Program-made: the position numbers and the translations under genes
Shown: one piece after another, positions 9,689 to 17,872 of the stretch
Layout of the letters: each line of letters opens with the position of its first letter
How positions within the stretch are numbered: position 1 is the stretch's first letter
NCBI GenBank assembly: GCA_026421245.1
Contig: JAPKDJ010000007.1
Span: 1-64,000 of the forward strand
Origin: Akkermansiaceae bacterium
GTDB taxonomy: Bacteria > Verrucomicrobiota > Verrucomicrobiia > Verrucomicrobiales > Akkermansiaceae
Length of the DNA: 64,000 nucleotides
Reading direction: 5' to 3'
The notes under the pieces: model-generated
The model's database searches: none
Told to the model about the DNA's origin: nothing
Seen by the model: only the letters and a program-made list of their open reading frames with translations

Positions 9689-9875
9689 CGAGAGAGGTTA
9701 GGGGATTCGGAGCTGCAGATTTTCTTTTTCGAGAGGATCGTTCAGATCTTGAGCAGCGGAAGCTCCGCAGGAATGTGAACCTTAAACTCGAGGACGGCTG
9801 CAGGGGGAGTATCCCTTTTTGAGGCGTGTCCGAGGTGCGACGATTGCCACGAAATTGGCTCAGGATGAACGGGCT

Positions 9876-10991
9876 TTAAAGCGGTAGTTCAAAAAGATCG
9901 GGTGCCTGAGACGTGATGGTTTGATTCCCTTCGTCAGTGATGATCACGATATCTTCGATGCGGACTCCAAATCTCCCTTCGAGATAAATGCCAGGTTCGA
10001 CGGTGAAAGCCATGCCTGGCACTAGCTTTGTTTCAGGTGCCCGTGGGGAAAGGTTGAGGCCGGGGTCGTGGGTTTCGAGCCCAATGCTATGGCCCAAACC
10101 GTGGGTAAAACTCTTGCCGTGCCCGGAAGCTTCAATGATGTCGCGGGCGGTTTGATCGATCTCGTGGTTGCTTATGCCGGGGGACATCGTATCGATGGCG
10201 GATTGTTGCGCGGCTTGGACGATCCCGTGGATTTCCTGCATTTCTGGTGAAGCTTTTCCAAGGCAGACCATTCGCGTCATGTCGGAGGCGTAGCCTTGAT
10301 AGATGACACCGAGGTCGATGAGGAGCAGGTCGTCAGGATTGATGATGGTTCGGTCCGGGAGATGGTGGATTTCCCAGCAGTTTGGTCCGGCGGCGATAAT
10401 GGGCTCAAAAGAATAACAGTCGATGTCGTCGTTGGCGGCCATTTCGGCGAGGATCAGTCCCTGAACCGCTCGCTCAGTCATGCCAGGACGGATTGCAGGG
10501 AGGATGGAGTTGAAGACCTGCTCGTTGATTTGCTGGGATTTATGAAGGAGGGCGATTTCGGTGGAGGATTTGATTTGCCTGATTTGCTCGATCACAATGG
10601 TCGGATGGATCTTATGGAGCGGGAATTGGTCTCGCCATTTCAAGAGCGTATGGTGGCTGATTGTCGAGTCGACTCCCAGAGTAAGCGGGCTATTGCAAAG
10701 CCGTTTTTGAATTCCGGACAGAGCGTCGACTTCGATGGAGATTTCAAGGGCTGAACTGAGGCTCGCCGTCTGGGCCATTGCCCAGGCGAGGGTGCGGAAC
10801 GAGGTGAAGAGAATGGCTTCGTTCTGCGTGACGAGGAGGGTTCCTGGTTCCCCTCGAAATCCCGTCGCGTAGCGTATGTTTGCCGTGTTTGTCGTGATCA
10901 AGGCGTCCAGTCCGAGATCGGCGATGCTGTGCCGGACCCTCTTGAGGCGTCCTGCCATTTCCGAAGTTGAGAAGCTGAGGTGGTCCGACAT
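9876..10991 (-). CDS. M24 family Xaa-Pro aminopeptidase
   Basis: A 371-residue cytoplasmic metallopeptidase of the pita-bread fold that removes N-terminal residues next to proline. An N-terminal creatinase-like domain (about 10-140) is followed by the catalytic domain. All five dinuclear metal ligands are visible: Asp226 (LIDLG), Asp237 (YASDMTR), His301 (HGLGHSIG), Glu332 (VEPGIY) and Glu346 (RIEDIV). The length fits the PepQ/YpdF-like branch of about 350-370 residues. There is no signal peptide. It is divergent from the metzincin gene at 11094, with about 100 bases of shared upstream sequence. Confidence 0.92.
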   Translation of the reverse strand: MSDHLSFSTSEMAGRLKRVRHSIADLGLDALITTNTANIRYATGFRGEPGTLLVTQNEAILFTSFRTLAWAMAQTASLSSALEISIEVDALSGIQKRLCNSPLTLGVDSTISHHTLLKWRDQFPLHKIHPTIVIEQIRQIKSSTEIALLHKSQQINEQVFNSILPAIRPGMTERAVQGLILAEMAANDDIDCYSFEPIIAAGPNCWEIHHLPDRTIINPDDLLLIDLGVIYQGYASDMTRMVCLGKASPEMQEIHGIVQAAQQSAIDTMSPGISNHEIDQTARDIIEASGHGKSFTHGLGHSIGLETHDPGLNLSPRAPETKLVPGMAFTVEPGIYLEGRFGVRIEDIVIITDEGNQTITSQAPDLFELPL

Positions 10992-11093
10992 GTTCTTTGA
11001 GAATCGGATCTTATGTCAGTCTCGAATTGGAACCAGTCGATAAAGAAGAGCTGTTGGGCGAAAGCTTGGGGTGGTTTGGCCGTATCAGGCGGC

Positions 11094-12878
11094 ATGATGC
11101 GGTTTCCGGCACTTTTCACTCTTTCGATGGCATTGGTTCACGGGCAGATTCCGGAAGAACCTGGAAAAGCGGCGGCCGCTTTGAAAATTCTGGATGGGTG
11201 GCACGAGAAGAATTCAAAAAAGGAGGTTCGGACGCTTCACTTCGTGCTTTGGACACCCAAGGGAAGGAATCCGCCAAGGGGGTATGAGGCGCGACTGACG
11301 AGGATCATGACGCACATCCGGGATTTTTATGCGAAGGAGATGGCACGATTAAGATTTGGGCCGCGCTCCATCAACCTGCCGATGGAAAAGAGTGGCTTGA
11401 AGATTCACCTCATCGAAGGAAAGAATGCGGAGAGCGAATACGGAATGTCTTCGGGGAATGTCATTAAGCAGGAATGTCTGCCGGTTTTGGCAGAGAAGGG
11501 GATTGATGGGAAAAAGGAGACCCTCGTGATTTTTTGCAACCTTGCGCAGTGGGATGAGGAGAATCTAAAGTTCACTCATCAGTCTCCCTATTATGCGGGC
11601 GGCAATCATCAGGGAGGGACGGCGTGGCAGTTGGATTCGCCCGAACTTGATACCACGAACCTGTCTCTCAAGAAGCCGATCATTCGTGACGGGCAATATG
11701 GACGGATTTCCTTGGGCAAGCACAATTCGATCTTCATCGGTGGAATCTGCCATGAACTAGGGCACGCCCTGGGATTACCACACTGTAGGGAACGGCCGGA
11801 TGAGGCGGACCGAGGAACGGCACTTATGGGATCGGGGAATCGGAGCTATGGGGATGAACTCCGTGGGGAAGGAAAGGGATCGTTTTTGACCTTTGCCCAC
11901 GCTTTGCGCTTGGCTTCGCACCCCCAGTTTTCGGGATCAACGAAGGGGATGAATCTTCCCGTGGAGGCTAAAATTGATGACTTGAAGCTGACCGTGAAAG
12001 GGAAGGCGATTCATGTTTCAGGCAAACTGACGGCAAACCCACCGGCATACGCGGTAGTTGCTTACTTCGATCCCGATGGAGGGAGCGATTACAATGCGAC
12101 GACGGCAACAGCAGTGCCGGATGGAAACGGGAATTTTACTCTTTCGTCAGATGCCTTGGTAGCGGGAAAGTCGGGAGAGCTCCGCTTGATTCCCCTCCAT
12201 GTGAATGGCTCGACAGGCGGTTGGCTTTCCCAGACCAAGTTTAAGTATCCCTATAGGGTAAAGACGGATGGGACACCTGATTTGGGCGCTTTCGAGGTGC
12301 GAGCTGCTCTGACTCCCCTTGTTGACGCGTTGCGGGGTCGGGACCGGGAAAAGGCGGTGTCGATTGCCCGCCAACTTCCGGAGGGGAGGACACGTGAGAT
12401 TGCCGAGAACATTCTGGCAAGAGGAGGGAAGCCGACGAAGAGTCCGGCGGATGCCGGAGCGAAAGGTAAGGAGGCTTCGCTCACTTCCTTCAAGCCATCT
12501 GCGGTGAAGGTAGGATGGGGGCGCCCGGCCTTTAATTACCTGCCCGAGCCACCGTTTATGCTCGAAGCAGGAGGGAAGATTTTCACGACGGGAATCTATG
12601 GTTATGCTCCGGCAAAACATCGCTATGATTTGGGTGAAAAATGGAAAAAGTTTTTCGGCAAGGTGGGAATGGCATTCGGAAAGGGCGGTTCGGTTCGCTT
12701 TGAAGTTAAGGGTGATGGTAAAACGCTTTGGAAGTCGAAGGTCATCAAGTCTGGGGGCTTGCTCGATTACTCGGTAGATGTTTCCGCGGTGAAGTTGCTC
12801 GAGTTGGTGGTTGATCCCACCAACGATGGAACCAGTTCCGACTGGGGCTTGTGGCTGGAGCCTAGGCTCTCAAGATAG
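11094..12878 (+). CDS. Secreted metzincin-like metalloprotease with NPCBM-like domain
   Basis: A 594-residue protein starting at the first of two consecutive ATGs (11094 and 11097), which gives a clean signal peptide ending near HGQ. The long frame from 11013 is less likely. A zinc protease signature HELGHALGLPH is present (His220, Glu221, His224, His230), with a downstream ALMGSGN that suits a Met-turn. The family is metzincin-like, not assignable further by eye. Residues about 469-594 resemble an NPCBM (novel putative carbohydrate-binding) domain: GGKIFTTGIYGYAPAKHRYD and the closing DWGLWLEP. It probably attacks glycosylated proteins outside the cell. It is followed after 60 bases by the ATPase operon. 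Confidence 0.8.
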   Translation: MMRFPALFTLSMALVHGQIPEEPGKAAAALKILDGWHEKNSKKEVRTLHFVLWTPKGRNPPRGYEARLTRIMTHIRDFYAKEMARLRFGPRSINLPMEKSGLKIHLIEGKNAESEYGMSSGNVIKQECLPVLAEKGIDGKKETLVIFCNLAQWDEENLKFTHQSPYYAGGNHQGGTAWQLDSPELDTTNLSLKKPIIRDGQYGRISLGKHNSIFIGGICHELGHALGLPHCRERPDEADRGTALMGSGNRSYGDELRGEGKGSFLTFAHALRLASHPQFSGSTKGMNLPVEAKIDDLKLTVKGKAIHVSGKLTANPPAYAVVAYFDPDGGSDYNATTATAVPDGNGNFTLSSDALVAGKSGELRLIPLHVNGSTGGWLSQTKFKYPYRVKTDGTPDLGAFEVRAALTPLVDALRGRDREKAVSIARQLPEGRTREIAENILARGGKPTKSPADAGAKGKEASLTSFKPSAVKVGWGRPAFNYLPEPPFMLEAGGKIFTTGIYGYAPAKHRYDLGEKWKKFFGKVGMAFGKGGSVRFEVKGDGKTLWKSKVIKSGGLLDYSVDVSAVKLLELVVDPTNDGTSSDWGLWLEPRLSR

Positions 12879-12938
12879 GCTGCAATTATCTGATCTTTCT
12901 CTTGGGTCATTTTAGTTCGGAAGTCAGACTGCGGCGTG

Positions 12939-13580
12939 ATGAGTGAGAGCGAAGTGCTTTGTCTGGAAGGCTTTTCCAAGTCCTTTGGTGATGTGGTGGC
13001 TTTGGATGATGTTTCCCTTTCGGTGAAGCAAGGAGAGGTGGTGGCGCTTCGCGGACCGAGCGGCGCGGGGAAATCGACGCTCCTCTATATGATTGCCGGA
13101 TTGTTGGCTCCCGATGCCGGGACGGTAAAAGTGGCGGGGGTTGATCCCTACACTTTGAGCTCTTCCAAGCGGACGCTTTATAGGAGCGGTGACCTTAGAA
13201 TGGTTTTTCAGGATGCCCGGCTCATTTCCTACCTCAACATTCGGGAGAACATTCTCGTGGCGGGGGGCGATCCCCAACGTGCCGACGAGTTGATGGAGTC
13301 ACTCGGTCTGAGATCGCGCGGCACGCATGTCCCTAAGATGTTAAGTGCGGGGGAGCAACAACGGGCTGGTTTGGCTCGCGCCCTGGTTACCAATCCCAAG
13401 CTGGTGCTCGCCGATGAACCCACCGGAAACCTCGATGAAGAAAATACAGATCTCGTGATAGCGGGATTGCGAAGATGCGCCAATGAAGGCGGCGCGGCCT
13501 TGGTGGTCACTCATGATCCCCAGGTGATTGAAGGGGCTGACCGGGTGCTGAACCTTGAGGAAGGACAACTTCTACCATGA
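12939..13580 (+). CDS. ABC transporter ATPase, LolD/MacB-type
   Basis: A 213-residue ATP-binding subunit starting at ATG 12939 (a GTG lies one codon earlier). It shows Walker A GPSGAGKST (39-47), Q-loop FQD (about 90), signature LSAGEQQRAG (135-144) and Walker B LVLADEPTGNLD (156-167). The TGNLDEEN tail and short length point to the LolD/MacB/FtsE group, which works with FtsX-type permeases in lipoprotein, peptide or cell-wall processes. No permease follows it here; the only such permease in the window is at 17865-19076 on the other strand. Its stop overlaps the start of the ThiF-like gene by four bases (ATGA), so they are co-translated. Confidence 0.9.
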   Translation: MSESEVLCLEGFSKSFGDVVALDDVSLSVKQGEVVALRGPSGAGKSTLLYMIAGLLAPDAGTVKVAGVDPYTLSSSKRTLYRSGDLRMVFQDARLISYLNIRENILVAGGDPQRADELMESLGLRSRGTHVPKMLSAGEQQRAGLARALVTNPKLVLADEPTGNLDEENTDLVIAGLRRCANEGGAALVVTHDPQVIEGADRVLNLEEGQLLP

Positions 13581-14299
13581 AGTACGAAGATTACTATACT
13601 TGGCAGGAGAATATTCCCGGCTTTGGAAAAGAGGCGCAGGAGCAGTTGAAAAATTCAACTGCCTTGGTGTCCCGTGTCGGAGGGCTTGGCGGCCCACTGG
13701 CCTTTTCACTGGCGGCGGCGGGTGTGGGAAGAATCATTCTGGCGCACGGCGGAGAGTTAAGGCCGGATGACTTGAATCGTCAGATTCTTATGACGCATGA
13801 AGGCTTGGGAACATTGCGGCACGAACAGGCTGCGGAGACCCTGCAGCGATTCAATCGTGATCTTCGGATTGAGTCAGTGGGAGAAAATATTTCGGAAGAG
13901 AATGTCAGTGATCTAGTTGGGGGAGCGGATATTGTTTTTTCCTGTGCCCCGCTCTTCGAGGAACGACTTTTGATGAATCGTGAGGCCATGCGGCAGGGGA
14001 AGTATTTTGTCGATGGTGCGATGTGCTCCATGGAAGGACACGTGCTTGCGGTTGATCCGGGGATTTCGACCTGTCTCGCCTGCCTCGTCAAAGAGCCTCC
14101 TGCCTACTGGAAGCGTCGCTTTCCAGTCATTGGTGCCGTATCCGCGATGGTGGCGCAGATCGCAGTTTTGGAAGGCCTCAAATTACTGACCCGCTTTGCC
14201 GAACCAGCTCTGGACCGTCTGATTCACGTTGATACATTGGCGATGCGAATGAAAAAAGTCCGGGTGCTTCGCGATCCTTCCTGCCCCCATTGTTCCTGA
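13577..14299 (+). CDS. ThiF/MoeB-like E1 fold protein with altered catalytic residues
   Basis: A 240-residue protein of the ThiF/MoeB/HesA fold, which normally adenylates the C-terminus of a small sulfur-carrier protein. The nucleotide-binding loop VGGLGGPLAF (34-43), the NRQ arginine (Arg68) and all four zinc cysteines (CLAC 166/169, CPHC 236/239) are present. Compared from memory with E. coli MoeB, the acidic pair before the NRQ motif is Gly-Gly (58-59), Lys86 is Arg81, and the metal-binding Asp130 is Pro125 (FSCAPL in place of LDCTDN). Adenylation may therefore be lost or changed. It overlaps its neighbours on both sides (ATGA and TGATG), placing it inside a transporter operon. No ThiS/MoaD-type carrier gene is nearby. 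Confidence 0.8.
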   Translation: MKYEDYYTWQENIPGFGKEAQEQLKNSTALVSRVGGLGGPLAFSLAAAGVGRIILAHGGELRPDDLNRQILMTHEGLGTLRHEQAAETLQRFNRDLRIESVGENISEENVSDLVGGADIVFSCAPLFEERLLMNREAMRQGKYFVDGAMCSMEGHVLAVDPGISTCLACLVKEPPAYWKRRFPVIGAVSAMVAQIAVLEGLKLLTRFAEPALDRLIHVDTLAMRMKKVRVLRDPSCPHCS

Positions 14300-15783
14300 T
14301 GAAACGTCCGTTGCTTGTTTTTGTGGTATTACTCTCTTTTCTTGGAGGCGCATTTTGGTGGATGGTTCGTGATCAAGGTGGAAACGGGGCCGGAAAGGGG
14401 GACTTGTTGGTCCATTGTGCGGCGGGGCTGAGGAAGCCAATGGCCGAGATTGCGCGAAGGTATGAGAAGGAGTTTGGCGTGAAAGTAAATTTGCAATTCG
14501 GGGGCTCGGGGGCTTTGGGAAGTCAGTTGCAGGTGGCGGGTGGCGATTTGTATTTGCCGGCTGATCAGGGATATATTGATTCGGTGCGGGCGAAAGGGTT
14601 GCTGGAAGAGTCGATTCCGGTCGCCCGGTTGACTGCGGGATTGGTAGTGCCGAAGGGGAATCCGGAGGGGATTACGAGTTTGGATGATTTAAAAAGGGAG
14701 GGTTTGAAAATTTCGCTGGGGGAGAAGTCGGCATCGGTAGGGAAGTTCACCTGGTCAGTGTTGGGGAAGGAGGGGCTACTTGACGAAGTGAAGCCAAATG
14801 TCGTGGTGACGAAGCCGACGGTGAATGGGATTGTCGAGGATGTGGCGACGGGAGCGGTGGACGTCTCCCTGGCGTGGGATGCGGTGGCGGGGAATTATTC
14901 CGAGGTGGAATGGATCGCGGTGCCGGAGTTTACAAAACGCACAAAGCTGGCCTCGATTGGGGTTCTTACATCGAGCAAGGACGCAAAGCGGGCCTTACAC
15001 TTTGCCCGTTATACGACAGCGAAGGGCCGGGGGCGTGAGGTGTTTCTTGGGATGGGCTTTGATGTGCCTAATGAGGGTGATGTGTGGTCGGACCGTCCGG
15101 AGGTGACTTTGTTTTCGGGGTCGATGTTGCGACCGGCGATTCAGGAGCGAGTTCGGGAGTTTGAGGAGCGAGAAGGGTGTCGGGTCAATACGGTGTTTGA
15201 GGGGTGCGGGACTTTGGTCGCGCAGATGAATAGCGGGGTGATGCCGTCGGGATATTTTGCTTGCGACACCAAGTTTTTGGCAAAGGTTCAGGATCGTTTT
15301 TTTGCGGGAACGGTTGTGACGGGAAATGAGATTGTTTTGCTCGTTCGTAAGGGGAATCCGATGGGGCTTTTAGGTTTGAAAGATCTGGCCAAACCGGGAT
15401 TAAAATTGGGGGTTTGTGATAGTAGGAAAAGCGCACTCGGAGAGCTGACGCAAATCATGCTGGAGCGTCGGGGGATGGCGGATAAAATTGTGGGGAATGT
15501 TTTGGTAAAGGTCGCGAAAGGGGATGATTTGGTTTCCGCAATGCAAGCCCGTTCACTGGAAGCGGCTTTGATTTATCGCAGCAATGCTCTCGCGAGTCCG
15601 GTGACGTTGGAAGAGCATGAGATCGTGGAGTTACATGATGAACTGGCCTTTGCCGAGCAGCCTTATGCGATTGGGAAAGGGACGCCCTATCCGGAGTTGA
15701 TGAAACGACTTGGGGCCTATTTAAGCAATGGGGAGGCGCGGATGCGTTTTGAATCGTTGGGGTTTCGCTGGAGGTTAAAATGA
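14299..15783 (+). CDS. modA: Tandem (double) ModA-like molybdate/tungstate-binding protein
   Basis: A 494-residue protein, about twice the usual ModA length. After an N-terminal membrane anchor or signal (residues 5-26) come two type II periplasmic-binding modules. Module 1 runs from about 34 to 260 (CAAGLRKPMAEIARRYEKEF, GGSGALGSQL). Module 2 runs from about 268 to 494 (SGSMLRPAIQERVREFEERE, GCGTLVAQM). The halves are clearly related but diverged. Family members bind molybdate or tungstate for import by ModB-ModC; another oxyanion cannot be excluded. The start was chosen at 14299 because it overlaps the ThiF stop (TGATG) and opens the signal; the TTG at 14290 is weaker. Confidence 0.82.
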   Translation: MKRPLLVFVVLLSFLGGAFWWMVRDQGGNGAGKGDLLVHCAAGLRKPMAEIARRYEKEFGVKVNLQFGGSGALGSQLQVAGGDLYLPADQGYIDSVRAKGLLEESIPVARLTAGLVVPKGNPEGITSLDDLKREGLKISLGEKSASVGKFTWSVLGKEGLLDEVKPNVVVTKPTVNGIVEDVATGAVDVSLAWDAVAGNYSEVEWIAVPEFTKRTKLASIGVLTSSKDAKRALHFARYTTAKGRGREVFLGMGFDVPNEGDVWSDRPEVTLFSGSMLRPAIQERVREFEEREGCRVNTVFEGCGTLVAQMNSGVMPSGYFACDTKFLAKVQDRFFAGTVVTGNEIVLLVRKGNPMGLLGLKDLAKPGLKLGVCDSRKSALGELTQIMLERRGMADKIVGNVLVKVAKGDDLVSAMQARSLEAALIYRSNALASPVTLEEHEIVELHDELAFAEQPYAIGKGTPYPELMKRLGAYLSNGEARMRFESLGFRWRLK

Positions 15784-15950
15784 TGGGGCCCCTTCTAATT
15801 GTAAGTGCTGCCTTGAGCGGGACGATGGTTTGGATTTTATCAGGGATACGTAGTGGTGGGTTTCTTTCATGGGGTGTGAAATTTGCTCGTATTTTCAGGT
15901 GTGGATGTTGTGTAGAAAGCAGTCGGGATGATGGATCAGGCCAAGCATAA
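15780..15950 (+). CDS. Possible small membrane ORF between modA and modB
   Basis: A 56-codon frame starts with an ATG that overlaps the modA stop (ATGATG, with TGA at 15781-15783) and ends 22 bases inside modB. It begins with a hydrophobic stretch (LLIVSAALSGTMVWILSGI, residues 5-23) and ends with a CGCC motif. It fills the only unusual gap (144 bases) in an otherwise overlapping operon. The translational coupling and hydrophobic start support expression; the short length and lack of recognisable family argue caution. It could be a leader that passes ribosomes from modA to modB. Confidence 0.35.
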   Translation: MMGPLLIVSAALSGTMVWILSGIRSGGFLSWGVKFARIFRCGCCVESSRDDGSGQA

Positions 15951-16905
15951 GGATAACAGGATTTGGAGGGTGAGGCCGGAGTGGCCTTTCCTGCTTTTTC
16001 TGGTGTTTGTGGTTGCCGCTTATTTGGGCCTTCTGCTTCTGATGGTGGGGGCAAATGTGCTGACGATTTCGTGGGACGAGGCAGGGGAGATTTTGAAGGA
16101 TCCGGATATTCAGCATTCAATTAAGCTGACCTTTGTGACTTGCACGGTGACGGCGATTCTTTCGGTGCTGGTGTCGGTGCCGGTGGCCTATTTGCTGTCG
16201 CGATATCAGTTTCGAGGGAGGGCCTTGATCGATACTTTATTGGACATTCCGATTCTTTTGCCGCCGTTGATTGTGGGATTGAGTCTTTTGATTTTGTTTA
16301 ACCGGGTTTCGCCTTCAGATTGTTGTTGGATGCTGGCGGGAGGTTTTTTGCTGGCAGCAATATTTGGTGGTAAGGGATTGGTAAGAAATGTGACTGGGGG
16401 ATTGGTGGTTTTGTTTGGAGTGGGAGCGATGATTCTGAGTGTGAGTGAACGGTCGCTTGAGGATGTGGTGAGTGGGGTTGGATTGCCGATGACTTTTCAT
16501 CCACTGGGAGTCGTGCTTGCGCAGTTCCCGGTGGCGGCGGCGTTTGCGGTGAGGACGATGCGAACGACCTTTGATCAGATCAGTCCGCGCTACGAAGAAG
16601 TGGCAATGACTTTGGGTTGTAATCGGGGGCAGGCTTTCACTCGAGTCGTTTTGCCTCTGGCCGGGAAGGGGATGGTGGCGGCGGGAACGATGGCGTGGGC
16701 TCGGGCTCTTGGGGAGTTTGGTCCAATTTTAATTTTTGCCGGGGCGACACGGGGGAGAACGGAGGTGCTCGCGACTTCGGTCTTTTTGGAAATCAACATC
16801 GGGAATTTGCCCGGAGCAGCGGCTTTGTCTTTGCTCATGATTTTGTTGGCAGTGACGACCTTGTTGGTGGTGAGGTTTTTTGTCGGGAGAGGAGGGGCGG
16901 CATGA
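15928..16905 (+). CDS. modB: ModB-like ABC permease
   Basis: A 325-residue inner-membrane permease of the molybdate/tungstate/sulfate class. It has an N-terminal membrane helix, the LLDIPILLPPLIVGLSL motif, and the EAA-like coupling loop near its C-terminus (ARALGEFGPILIFAGATRGRTE). Between helix motif LPPLIVG and QFPVAAAFAVRTM there are about 80 residues with two extra hydrophobic stretches, where most ModB proteins have a short loop, which makes it about 100 residues longer than E. coli ModB. The stop overlaps the modC start (ATGA). It forms the channel for the double ModA at 14299 with the ATPase at 16902. Confidence 0.88.
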   Translation: MMDQAKHKDNRIWRVRPEWPFLLFLVFVVAAYLGLLLLMVGANVLTISWDEAGEILKDPDIQHSIKLTFVTCTVTAILSVLVSVPVAYLLSRYQFRGRALIDTLLDIPILLPPLIVGLSLLILFNRVSPSDCCWMLAGGFLLAAIFGGKGLVRNVTGGLVVLFGVGAMILSVSERSLEDVVSGVGLPMTFHPLGVVLAQFPVAAAFAVRTMRTTFDQISPRYEEVAMTLGCNRGQAFTRVVLPLAGKGMVAAGTMAWARALGEFGPILIFAGATRGRTEVLATSVFLEINIGNLPGAAALSLLMILLAVTTLLVVRFFVGRGGAA

Positions 16906-17534
16906 GCAATCCGATGTTGGCTCTGGAGAAGGTGACGGCGAGAGTGGGGCGGTTTGTCTTGCCGGAGTTTTCGCTGGAGATTCAAGAAGGGGAATGTGTG
17001 GCGTTGATGGGACCCAGTGGGTGTGGGAAGACAACTTTGATGGAGACGGTTTGCGGGTTGAGGAATGGGGTGACGAGTGGGCGAATTTTGTTGGACGGAG
17101 TGGACATTACTTCTCTCCCGCCGGGAGCAAGAGGGATTGGCTTGGTTCCGCAGGATGTGGCTCTCTTTCCAACGTTAAAAGTACGAGACCAGCTGGAGTT
17201 TGGCCCGAAACTACACGGTTGGGATTCTTCGGAAACCAAGGTGCGGGTTGAAGGTTTGGCTTTAGATTTGGGATTGGAGATGTTGCTGGATCGGTCGCCA
17301 GGTGGTCTTTCAGGAGGGGAGGCCAGAAGAGTGGCGCTCGGGAGGGCCCTGGCGTTGAGACCTCGTTTACTTTGTCTTGATGAAGCGCTGACCGGGTTGG
17401 ATGAAGCGAGACATACCGAAGTTTTGGCGGTGATCCGGAAGATGATTGAGAGGGAAGGGGTGACGGCACTGCATGTGACGCATTCAAAAAGGGAGGCCGA
17501 GGCGATTGCGGACCGAGTGGTGGTGATGGAGTGA
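16902..17534 (+). CDS. modC: ModC-like ABC ATPase lacking the regulatory domain
   Basis: A 210-residue ATP-binding subunit starting at ATG 16902, four bases inside modB (ATGA). It shows Walker A GPSGCGKTT (37-45), Q-loop VPQDVALFP (82-90), signature LSGGEARRVALGRAL (136-150) and Walker B LLCLDEALTGLD (156-167). The protein ends after the H-loop (LHVTHSKREAEAIADRVVVME), so the C-terminal MOP/TOBE molybdate-sensing domain of classical ModC (about 350 residues) is missing. Feedback inhibition by bound oxyanion is therefore not expected through this subunit. It is last in the operon and converges on the 17581-24375 operon. Confidence 0.88.
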   Translation: MSNPMLALEKVTARVGRFVLPEFSLEIQEGECVALMGPSGCGKTTLMETVCGLRNGVTSGRILLDGVDITSLPPGARGIGLVPQDVALFPTLKVRDQLEFGPKLHGWDSSETKVRVEGLALDLGLEMLLDRSPGGLSGGEARRVALGRALALRPRLLCLDEALTGLDEARHTEVLAVIRKMIEREGVTALHVTHSKREAEAIADRVVVME

Positions 17535-17580
17535 GAAAAGACTCATTCGCCGACAAATTCCCGAGAGTTTATTGTGGCGG

Positions 17581-17872
17581 TTATTCGAAATGTCTTTGAC
17601 GTTTCTGGTGACGAGGGTGGGTTTTGATTCCACATCGGATTTCGGTCAAGCCGAGGACGCTGAGCCAGGTGGAATCTTGGGAGAGGCTTTGATGCCAAGT
17701 GCTGACTTTCGGGTGGCAGCGGGAGCCTTTAGGGAATTCGGAGTTGTCGGAGAAGAGGGTGAAAAATTCTTTTAGAAGTTGCTCAAGGATGGTGAGGTCT
17801 TGGCAGTAGAAATTGCGGGTGAGGATGAGGGGGTGGGTCCAGAGCGATGAAGAGGATGGTTTTTCTAATCAT
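17581..17872 (-). pseudogene. Small gene after the FtsX permease with a one-base frameshift
   Basis: On the minus strand an ATG at 17872 overlaps the permease stop (CATGATTAG). Reading breaks after a few codons, but ignoring one base of the five-A run at 17860-17864 (T on the plus strand) joins it to a long frame ending in TAA at 17581. The joined product is about 96 residues with natural-looking content (NFYCQDLTILEQLLKEFFTL; STWHQSLSQDSTWLSVLGL). I do not recognise the family. The long frame alone has no ATG, GTG or TTG start, so it is either a broken gene, a sequencing slip in the homopolymer, or a slippage-expressed gene. Confidence 0.5.

Noticed and set aside
9538-9822. 94-residue plus-strand frame
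   Set aside because: Arg/Gly-rich shadow of the minus-strand MerR/CbpM-like remnant; no start context or family.
17572-17775. 67-residue plus-strand frame after modC
   Set aside because: Antisense to the frameshifted small gene, whose codon choice is more natural.
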